Positions 6,861-12,557 of a stretch of DNA of 12,557 bases are shown piece by piece. The notes below the pieces were generated by a model that saw nothing but the letters and a program-made list of their open reading frames with translations, did not search any database and was not told the DNA's origin. Position numbers and translations under genes: made by a program. Source of the stretch: an uncultured Campylobacter sp. (lineage in GTDB: Bacteria; Campylobacterota; Campylobacteria; Campylobacterales; Campylobacteraceae); contig NZ_CALKTS010000130.1 of the NCBI RefSeq assembly GCF_937997595.1, positions 1 to 12,557 of the forward strand. Direction: 5' to 3'. Position 1 is the first letter of the stretch. Each line of letters starts with the position of its first letter.

Positions 6861-9056
6861 CTAGTCTTCGCTCTTTACGATCTTAGCAAACTCGCCGAAG
6901 TAAATTTCTTTCAGCGCCTTTAGATTTTTACGGACGGAATTTATGCGAAACGTTTCGCCGCCGCTGACGCCTAGTCGCATCAAGCTTAGCCCGTATTTTG
7001 CGGCCAGCTCTTTAAATTTCGCCTCGTCGCGCACGCCGAAAATCGCGCGCGAAAAGCTCTCGTCGAAAATATCTCTGCTATCGTCGCAGCTCATCTCAAA
7101 CTCGCCGCCTACGCCGCCTACACACGCCATCTTTGCAAGCGTGATCGCCACGCCGCCGATTCCTACGGAGTTTGCAAATTCCAAAACTCCGCTCTTGCCC
7201 GCCTCGATCGCGAAGTCCCACAAAGCGCGCTCTGCTTTTAAATTTAACTCAGGTAGGCTGCCTGCGACGCGATTTTCCACCGCTTTCATATAAAGCGAGC
7301 CCGCAAAAACGCCCTTCGTATCGCCTACCAGATAGACGCTCACGCCGCTAGCGCAAAAATCGCTAGGAATGATCTCGCCCTCGTTCGTGCCCACGCATAC
7401 GATCGCGGGAGTGGGCTGAATGCTAACGCCGCCCGTTTCGTTATAAAGGCTTACGTTGCCGCTGATGACCGGGGTATTTAGCGCGGCGCAAGCCTGCTTG
7501 ATCCCCTCGCAGCCCTGCGCGAACTGCCACATGACCTCGGGATTTTGCGGATTGCCGTAGTTTAGGCAGTCGGTGATGGCTAGAGGCGTCGCGCCGCTCA
7601 TAGCGACCTTTCGCCCCGCTGACGCTACCGCGAGCGCCGCGCCTATGCGAGGATGGACGTAATTCATCCGCGTGTTGCAGTCTGCAGCCATCGCGAGCTT
7701 TACGCCGTTTTGCTTAACTCGCATCACCGCAGCGCCCAGCATGCCGGGACGCTTGGCGGAATTTAACCCTACGTTAGCGTCGTATTGATCGTAGATGTAG
7801 GATTTATTTAGTACTTCGGGGTCTTCAAAAATTTTATCAAACGCCGCGTCCAGCTCGCGTTCGCTTGCGCCGCAGCCGCATAAATTTTGCCGAGCGATCT
7901 GCGACATATACGCAGGCTCTTTTATCGGGCGATCCAGCACGGGTGCCGCCTCGCTAAGAGGCTCGATCGGGATAACGCCCGCTAGCTCGCCGTGCCAAAA
8001 AAGCTCCATCTTGCCGCTATCCGTCACTTCGCCGATTACGGCGGCGTCAAGATCCCATTTGGCAAAAATTTCTTTGATTTTCTCTTCGCAGCCCTTTTTG
8101 GCGCAGATCAGCATGCGCTCCTGGCTCTCGCTTAGCATCAGCTCATATGGGCTCATCCCCTCCTCGCGCATCGGCACCTTGTCTAAGCTTAACCTCATGC
8201 CGCTACCGCTGCGTCCGGCCATCTCAAAGCTGCTTGAAGTAAGCCCCGCCGCGCCCATATCCTGGATACCCACGACGTAGTCGGTTTTAAAAAGCTCCAA
8301 GCACGCCTCCATCAGCAGCTTTTCGGCGAACGGATCGCCCACCTGCACGGTCGGGCGCAGAGATTTGTTCGCGTCGTTAAAGCTATCGCTCGCCATCACG
8401 GCTCCGCCGAGCCCGTCGCGCCCCGTCTTAGAGCCCACGTAGATCACGCTGTTGCCCACGCCATCGGCCCTACCGTAGAAAATTTCATCCTTTTTAACGA
8501 TGCCCAAAGCAAAGGCATTAACTAAAATGTTGCCGTCGAAACTCTTATCAAAGCTCGTCTCGCCGCCTATCGTAGGGATGCCCATGCAGTTGCCGTAGTG
8601 CGCGATGCCCGCGACCGCGCCTTTTAGCAGATAGCGCTGCTTCCTGGCGTTTTCGCTTCTTCCTCGCACCTCACCGAAACGAAGCGAGTTCATATTGGCT
8701 TCTACGCGCGCGCCCATCGTAAAGATATCGCGCAGTATCCCGCCCACGCCGGTCGCAGCCCCCTGAAACGGCTCAATGAAGCTAGGGTGGTTGTGGCTTT
8801 CCATCTTAAAAACCGCAGCCATGCCGCCGCCGATGTCGATGACGCCTGCGTTTTCGCCTGGGCCCTGGATGACCCAAGGCGCCTTGGTCGGGAAGCCGCT
8901 TAAGTATTTTTTGCTCGATTTGTAGCTGCAGTGCTCGCTCCACATCGCGCTAAAAATCCCAAGCTCGAGCAGATTCGGCTCGCGACCTAAAATTTTTAAA
9001 ATTTTTTCATATTCTTCGTCTGAAATTTTATGTGCCGCTACTACTTTTTTATCCAT
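6861..9056 (-). CDS. purL: Phosphoribosylformylglycinamidine synthase subunit PurL
   Basis: PurL is the synthase subunit that converts FGAR, ATP and glutamine-derived ammonia to FGAM in purine synthesis. At 731 residues it is the small PurL type that works with PurS and PurQ. Visible signatures are the conserved WSEHCSYKS (39-47, with His42), GPGENAG at 65-71, ESHNHPSFIEPFQGAATGVGG (86-106) for the nucleotide-binding AIRS-like fold, and DMGAAGLTSSS further on. I choose ATG at the complement of 9054-9056 (MDKKVVAAHK), because AAAGGGCG lies just before it and the family starts this way. An in-frame TTG at 9092 would add 12 residues (MRLKFNGEKGEK) but has no ribosome site. The gene is followed by djlA with a 3-base gap and preceded by a 64-base spacer after the glycan operon. 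Confidence 0.97.
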   Translation of the reverse strand: MDKKVVAAHKISDEEYEKILKILGREPNLLELGIFSAMWSEHCSYKSSKKYLSGFPTKAPWVIQGPGENAGVIDIGGGMAAVFKMESHNHPSFIEPFQGAATGVGGILRDIFTMGARVEANMNSLRFGEVRGRSENARKQRYLLKGAVAGIAHYGNCMGIPTIGGETSFDKSFDGNILVNAFALGIVKKDEIFYGRADGVGNSVIYVGSKTGRDGLGGAVMASDSFNDANKSLRPTVQVGDPFAEKLLMEACLELFKTDYVVGIQDMGAAGLTSSSFEMAGRSGSGMRLSLDKVPMREEGMSPYELMLSESQERMLICAKKGCEEKIKEIFAKWDLDAAVIGEVTDSGKMELFWHGELAGVIPIEPLSEAAPVLDRPIKEPAYMSQIARQNLCGCGASERELDAAFDKIFEDPEVLNKSYIYDQYDANVGLNSAKRPGMLGAAVMRVKQNGVKLAMAADCNTRMNYVHPRIGAALAVASAGRKVAMSGATPLAITDCLNYGNPQNPEVMWQFAQGCEGIKQACAALNTPVISGNVSLYNETGGVSIQPTPAIVCVGTNEGEIIPSDFCASGVSVYLVGDTKGVFAGSLYMKAVENRVAGSLPELNLKAERALWDFAIEAGKSGVLEFANSVGIGGVAITLAKMACVGGVGGEFEMSCDDSRDIFDESFSRAIFGVRDEAKFKELAAKYGLSLMRLGVSGGETFRINSVRKNLKALKEIYFGEFAKIVKSED

Positions 9057-9091
9057 TTTTTCGCCCTTTTCGCCGTTAAATTTAAGTCGCA

Positions 9092-9097
9092 ATAATA
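9092..9097 (-). promoter_or_regulatory. Possible -10 element for purL-djlA
   Basis: In the 64-base spacer between the GT2 stop and purL, the minus strand reads AGTTATTATTGCG, with TATTAT about 36 bases before the chosen purL ATG. It is a reasonable -10 candidate and would let purL be transcribed independently of the glycan operon. No terminator hairpin is visible between the two, so read-through remains possible. Confidence 0.25.
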
Positions 9098-9120
9098 ACT
9101 AAAATTTTCTATCATTTCGA

Positions 9121-9876
9121 TTAATCTTCGCCCTTTTTAAGATACTTCTCGTAAAGTTTCGCCTCTTTTAAAAACGCGTAAAATGCGTTAATATTTGCCG
9201 TGATAAATCCCTTACGCCCGTCAAAAAGCGATCTTCGCAAAATGTATGATTTAAAAAACGCAAACGGATAGATCAGCAAAAGCTTCGCAAGGCTCGGCTT
9301 TTTGCCCTTCTCAAAATCCCCCTGCGCGCGCAGCGTGGAGTAGTTGTTGTTTTTCGTAACGAGCTCGGCGATCGGCTTTTCGCTAAAGTGATTAATGCAA
9401 AATTTGCTCTTTTTTACAGCGCCTTTTATGATCGAAATTTGCGCGTGCACCCCCATATTTTTATACTCGCCGCACTCCTTGCGAAAGAAGCGGATGTGAG
9501 TATTTTTGCGCACGAGATCCGAGCACTTGCGCCCTAGCGAGTATTCATGAAATTTAATATCCAGCGCCGAGTAATCGCTCTGGCTCATAAACTCCTCTAT
9601 CTCGCCCTTTAGCTCAGGACTTACCTCCTCGTCGCCGTCGAGATTGAGCACCCATTCGTTGCTGCAGAGCGAAAATGCGTAGTTTTTCTGCACCCCCTCG
9701 CCCTGCCAGTCGTGATGGTAAATTTTATCGGTAAATTTACGCGCGATTTGCAGCGTGGTATCGGTGCTACCGCTATCGACGATTATGATCTCGGCGAAAT
9801 CCGCCACGCTACGCAGCATACGCTCGATATGGCGCTCCTCATTCATCACTATCGCATAAACGGACGCTTTAATCAT
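9121..9876 (-). CDS. GT2-family glycosyltransferase, WaaE/LgtF-like LOS core enzyme
   Basis: This 251-residue GT-A fold enzyme resembles WaaE/KdtX and LgtF, which add a hexose (often glucose) from a UDP-sugar to the inner-core heptose of lipopolysaccharide or lipooligosaccharide. It begins ASVYAIVMNEERHIERML, typical of the family. IVDSGSTDTT at 32-41 binds the nucleotide. The metal-binding DxD is Asp80-Gly-Asp82 in NLDGDEEVSPEL. HDWQGEGVQKNYA (55-67) is also typical of WaaE-like proteins. The C-terminal half is basic and contains LLIYPFAFFKSYILRRSLFDGRKGF, which may bind the membrane surface. Length agrees with WaaE (about 250-260). Its start overlaps the deacetylase stop by ATGA, with AAGGAA just upstream. 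It is the last gene of the glycan operon. The exact sugar and acceptor cannot be read from sequence. Confidence 0.88.
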   Translation of the reverse strand: MIKASVYAIVMNEERHIERMLRSVADFAEIIIVDSGSTDTTLQIARKFTDKIYHHDWQGEGVQKNYAFSLCSNEWVLNLDGDEEVSPELKGEIEEFMSQSDYSALDIKFHEYSLGRKCSDLVRKNTHIRFFRKECGEYKNMGVHAQISIIKGAVKKSKFCINHFSEKPIAELVTKNNNYSTLRAQGDFEKGKKPSLAKLLLIYPFAFFKSYILRRSLFDGRKGFITANINAFYAFLKEAKLYEKYLKKGED

Positions 9877-10664
9877 AATTTGTTCCTTATCCTCGTAAAT
9901 TTAAGCCAAAAATCAAAAAACCCCTCCGTGCCCAAAATACCGATACGTTTTACGGCGTATTTGTCGTCGCCCGCCTCGTAAAGTCCGCGCTTGACGACCA
10001 CCGCGCCTTTAAAATTTGATCTGGCGATATTTAAAATTTCGTCGTTAAATTTACCGTACGGGTAGGCAAACACCTCGCACGGCCGCCCGCAAATACGTGC
10101 TACGCGAGCCTTGGACGCGATGATCTCATCTGCGGCGAGCTGCGGATCGCTCGCGTAGGTAAGGTCTAAATTTACGTGGTGCATCGTATGCGCGCCGAAC
10201 TCCACTAGCCCGCTTGCTTGCATTTTTAAAATTTGCTCCTCGCTTAGCATCCGCGCAAGATGAGCGGTGTTAGCGCGCTCCCAGTCGTTTTGCACGGCGT
10301 CCGGCACCAAAAATATGCTCGCTTTGAAATCATATTTTTTCAAAATTTCAAAGGCGCTGGTAAAATTATTTTCAAATCCATCGTCGAATGTGATGCAAAC
10401 CGCCTTTTTAGGCAGCCGCTCTAACGCAATAAGCTCGCTAAACTTAAAGCTTTTAAAGCCGTTTTTCGCAAGCCACGCGATCTGCCTCTCAAAATCAGCA
10501 GGTCTTAGCCGCCATTTGTCGAATTTATCGCCCTTGTGCTCCTCTACGCTATGATACATCAGCACCCGCGCCTTATGCCAACCCTGCGGGATCCGCCACC
10601 AGTTATACCGCAGCGAAACGCCTACCGCGGCGGCAAAGATCAGAAAAGCCACAAAATAGGTCAT
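9873..10664 (-). CDS. Polysaccharide deacetylase (NodB/CE4 family), membrane-anchored
   Basis: This 263-residue protein has one N-terminal hydrophobic segment (2-19), then a CE4 domain. Motif 1 is TFDDG (92-96, with the base and metal Asp pair at 94-95). Motif 2 is HTMHH (159-163), giving the two metal His residues 159 and 163. Motif 3 is AYPYGKFND (200-208). An early VLMYHSV (34-40) is typical of the subgroup found in glycan loci. Such enzymes remove N-acetyl groups from amino sugars. Here the substrate is probably a HexNAc of the surface glycan or its lipid-linked precursor. Placement between two glycosyltransferase genes, with ATGA overlaps on both sides, supports that role. The uncleaved N-terminal segment suggests inner-membrane anchoring. 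Which side the catalytic domain faces is not evident. Confidence 0.88.
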   Translation of the reverse strand: MTYFVAFLIFAAAVGVSLRYNWWRIPQGWHKARVLMYHSVEEHKGDKFDKWRLRPADFERQIAWLAKNGFKSFKFSELIALERLPKKAVCITFDDGFENNFTSAFEILKKYDFKASIFLVPDAVQNDWERANTAHLARMLSEEQILKMQASGLVEFGAHTMHHVNLDLTYASDPQLAADEIIASKARVARICGRPCEVFAYPYGKFNDEILNIARSNFKGAVVVKRGLYEAGDDKYAVKRIGILGTEGFFDFWLKFTRIRNKL

Positions 10665-11659
10665 AGCAAGCTCTTGTAAGCTTTGATGTATTGATTTACA
10701 ACGTTAGACATATCGAATTCTCCTTTGCATTTTTCCTTTACTTTAGAAAAAATCGCCTTAAATTCTTCATAATTCTCATATACTTCGTTTAGTTTACGCC
10801 GTAGTGACAAAATATCTCTTTCAAACAGCAGCTCTTTGGGTAAAATTTCGGTGCAAATACCCACTGCAGTAGAGATTAAAAGCGGCGAATAATATACGCC
10901 ATCGATTGCCGTTAACCCATAAGCCTCAAATGCAGACGCAATGATTTGTAGATTACAAGCACTTAAATAATCTTGCAAATGATCCGTAAAGCCTGCAATA
11001 TTTATCTTTTCTTCCAAGCCTAATTCTTTTATTAAATCCTTTAAATTCTCCTCTTCTTCACCACTACCGAATATTGTGCATTCAAAGTCAAAATTTACAT
11101 CCGCCAAAGCCTTTATTATTATATCCATACCCTTGGGCGCAGATAACCTGGCGGCTGAAATGATACTAAATTTATTACTTCTATATTCTCCCTCCTTTGG
11201 TTTTTTATATGCCATCGCATTTTTGATGATTATGGAGTTTGTAGGCAAAATTTCTTTCGTATCCTCTAACACCGCCACGCATAGATCAGCTAGTTTATAA
11301 TTTTTCTTCACCTGCAAAGTATGCTTCGTAGCCACCACTCCGATTCTCCTAGAGCCTAAAAATCGTGCTAAATTCCGTGCGCGATACATTATTTCAATTT
11401 CTTTTGTATTGTGACAATGAATTATGTCTGGTGAAATTTTAATTAAAAGCTGTGCTGTCTGTAGTAAAAATAATGGATTATATCTATTATGCCCGAAATT
11501 AAATTTGATTAAATTTACGCGTTCACTCAAATATGGTGCAATCTTTTCGTCGCTTAGCAAAAATACCTCATTAGTTTTTGCCATTTCATTACACAGATCG
11601 ACGCAGACTTTCTCTGTTCCAGCGAACTGCTTCCATTGTAGCGTATGTAGAATTTTCAT
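10661..11659 (-). CDS. GT4-family (glycosyl transferases group 1) glycosyltransferase
   Basis: This 332-residue GT-B enzyme begins MKILHTLQWKQFAGTEKV, with the N-terminal glycine-containing acceptor loop of the family. DIIHCHNTKEI (78-88) is the typical end of the N-domain strands, SAARLSAPKGMDIIIKAL (168-185) opens the nucleotide-sugar domain, and FGSGEEEENL with INIAGFTDHLQDYLSACN follows. The usual EX7E donor motif appears as Glu245 to Asp253 (EAYGLTAID), with Asp replacing the second Glu. It overlaps both neighbours by ATGA, and AAGGGCG precedes the start. Its base composition differs strongly from the neighbours: two 60-base lines counted (10741-10800, 11161-11220) are each 30% G+C, against 60% for a counted purL line (8101-8160). 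The donor and acceptor sugars are unknown, but it acts in the same glycan pathway. Confidence 0.88.
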   Translation of the reverse strand: MKILHTLQWKQFAGTEKVCVDLCNEMAKTNEVFLLSDEKIAPYLSERVNLIKFNFGHNRYNPLFLLQTAQLLIKISPDIIHCHNTKEIEIMYRARNLARFLGSRRIGVVATKHTLQVKKNYKLADLCVAVLEDTKEILPTNSIIIKNAMAYKKPKEGEYRSNKFSIISAARLSAPKGMDIIIKALADVNFDFECTIFGSGEEEENLKDLIKELGLEEKINIAGFTDHLQDYLSACNLQIIASAFEAYGLTAIDGVYYSPLLISTAVGICTEILPKELLFERDILSLRRKLNEVYENYEEFKAIFSKVKEKCKGEFDMSNVVNQYIKAYKSLL

Positions 11660-12557
11660 ATCGCTCGCCCTTTCTTATAAATAAACTCGCGCCATTCGTA
11701 AGGCTCGCTGTAAAAATCGCTCCGATCGCTTTTATCCTTTTCGCCACGGCCGTTGCGATATTTGCCGTCTCCGTAAATTTCATCGCAAATTTTGGCACCA
11801 ATTTTATCGTCCTTACCATTGTCTTCGCAACCTACTGCGTGAGCCTCGTCATTAAATTTTAGTTTTTCATCGCCCTTTTTACCGTAAATTTTTCCGCCTT
11901 CGCTACGGCTATCATATCTCTCTCCAAGCTCGCCACCAACTTTACTGCAGTCGTCGCTATCCGCATTTTTTAAATCCGTGCCGAAGCTCTCTTCAAAGAT
12001 CGTCTCAAGCATAAATTTTGCCACTCGGGCGGCGTTTGCGATCTTTAACGTCTTGGCTCTGCCGCGCTGCGCGATACGCGCGTATTCGCCGCTAGCAAGA
12101 AGGCATTTGATCTTTGAAAAGCAATCCGTAGGACCGTCAAAATAAACTATCTCCGAGCCGTCCTTATAAAGCCGCTCAAACCCCGCGATCTTGGGGCTAA
12201 AAGTGCAGACGCCGCATCCTAAAAACTGCGCCATACGGTCGCTCGCGCCGAGCAATTTATGAGCGCGCGCGCACTCAAGCTCGTCGTCGCGATTAAAATT
12301 TATCGCGATCTTCGCAGCCGCGATCTCGCGATGAAATTTATCTCCGAATACGGCAGGCGCGCCGAGGCTTGCAAAAATTTTAAGCCTAAACCCCTCTTTT
12401 TCGCAAAAATCGCGCAGCAAAAGCGCAAATTTATACCTCACGTCCTCTTGATAATCGCGCGCTATGTAGATCACGTCGGTCGTTTTAGCGGCGTCTAGGC
12501 GTCTATCAAACGCCGCGTCGGAGATGTTTGGGAAAAAGGCGAATTTCGCGCCGTATC
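11656..12557 (-). CDS. CgeB-like glycosyltransferase, partial, cut by the window edge
   Basis: The frame stays open to base 12557, so the start is outside the window. The GTG at 12472-12474 lies inside the gene (upstream codons read YGAKFAFFPNISDAAFD). About 299 residues are visible. DVIYIARDYQEDVRYKFALL begins a GT-B C-terminal half. AAAKIAINFNRDDE, HKLLGASDRMAQFLGCGVC, GSEIVYFDGPTD and LLASGEYARIAQRGRAKTL match the layout of Glyco_trans_1_2 (PF13524), where a conserved nucleotide-sugar site precedes an Ala/Arg-rich helix. After FEESFG comes a stretch of about 90 charged, low-complexity residues (bases 11710-11979). The protein then ends SEPYEWREFIYKKGRAI. It is the first visible gene of the glycan operon and overlaps the next gene by ATGA. 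Family assignment is moderately secure; substrate is unknown. Confidence 0.7.
   Translation of the reverse strand, partial: YGAKFAFFPNISDAAFDRRLDAAKTTDVIYIARDYQEDVRYKFALLLRDFCEKEGFRLKIFASLGAPAVFGDKFHREIAAAKIAINFNRDDELECARAHKLLGASDRMAQFLGCGVCTFSPKIAGFERLYKDGSEIVYFDGPTDCFSKIKCLLASGEYARIAQRGRAKTLKIANAARVAKFMLETIFEESFGTDLKNADSDDCSKVGGELGERYDSRSEGGKIYGKKGDEKLKFNDEAHAVGCEDNGKDDKIGAKICDEIYGDGKYRNGRGEKDKSDRSDFYSEPYEWREFIYKKGRAI

Noticed and set aside
9057..9092. TTG start extending PurL by 12 residues
   Set aside because: No ribosome-binding site ahead of TTG, while the ATG at 9056 has AAAGGGCG and gives the usual family N-terminus.
12472..12474. GTG as the start of the right-edge glycosyltransferase
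   Set aside because: The frame stays open to the window edge with domain-like upstream sequence (KFAFFPNISDAAFD) and no ribosome site before the GTG.

Overview
The window looks like chromosomal DNA from a Campylobacter with fairly high G+C, most like the oral species (C. gracilis, C. rectus, C. showae). This is an inference. It rests on the order purL, djlA-like gene, then purH, which from memory matches C. jejuni Cj0955c-Cj0954c-Cj0953c, on very Campylobacter-like PurL and PurH proteins, and on spacers full of AAATTTTA words. Every gene I can support lies on the minus strand, so transcription runs from the right edge to the left edge. I see no tRNA, rRNA, insertion sequence, integrase or CRISPR array.

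Right part (about 9121-12557): a surface-glycan gene cluster, probably lipooligosaccharide (LOS) core. A CgeB-like glycosyltransferase runs off the right edge. It is followed by a GT4-family glycosyltransferase, a NodB-type polysaccharide deacetylase and a WaaE/LgtF-like GT2 glycosyltransferase. All three junctions are 4-base ATGA overlaps, so this is one translationally coupled operon. The GT4 gene is clearly more A+T-rich than its neighbours and looks like a swapped-in cassette.

Middle (5868-9056): purL (FGAM synthase, small-PurL type) is followed 3 bases later by a membrane-anchored TerB plus J-domain co-chaperone resembling DjlA. Its two folded domains are joined by an unusual Gly/Tyr/Ser-rich linker of about 90 residues. 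Further left are a 415-base spacer, a ClpP/SDH_sah-class serine-protease-like gene (4421-5452), and a 480-base spacer rich in A/T palindromes. That spacer also holds a short open fragment that may be the end of a decayed gene. Next comes a small lipoprotein gene that probably shares an operon with purH (IMP synthesis, last two steps).

Left part (1-1794): a 1.6-kb stretch with no credible gene. It contains about 20 same-orientation copies of a word near AAATTTTAYCGCC and a diverged tandem duplication of about 200-226 bases. At the left edge is the start of an exported peptide methionine sulfoxide reductase (msrA or msrAB), cut off just before its catalytic cysteine.

No complete new system is evident. 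The items most worth a second look are the repeat-rich non-coding block, the prion-like linker in the J protein, the ClpP-class gene placed within a conserved purine cluster, and the AT-rich glycosyltransferase with a changed EX7E motif.
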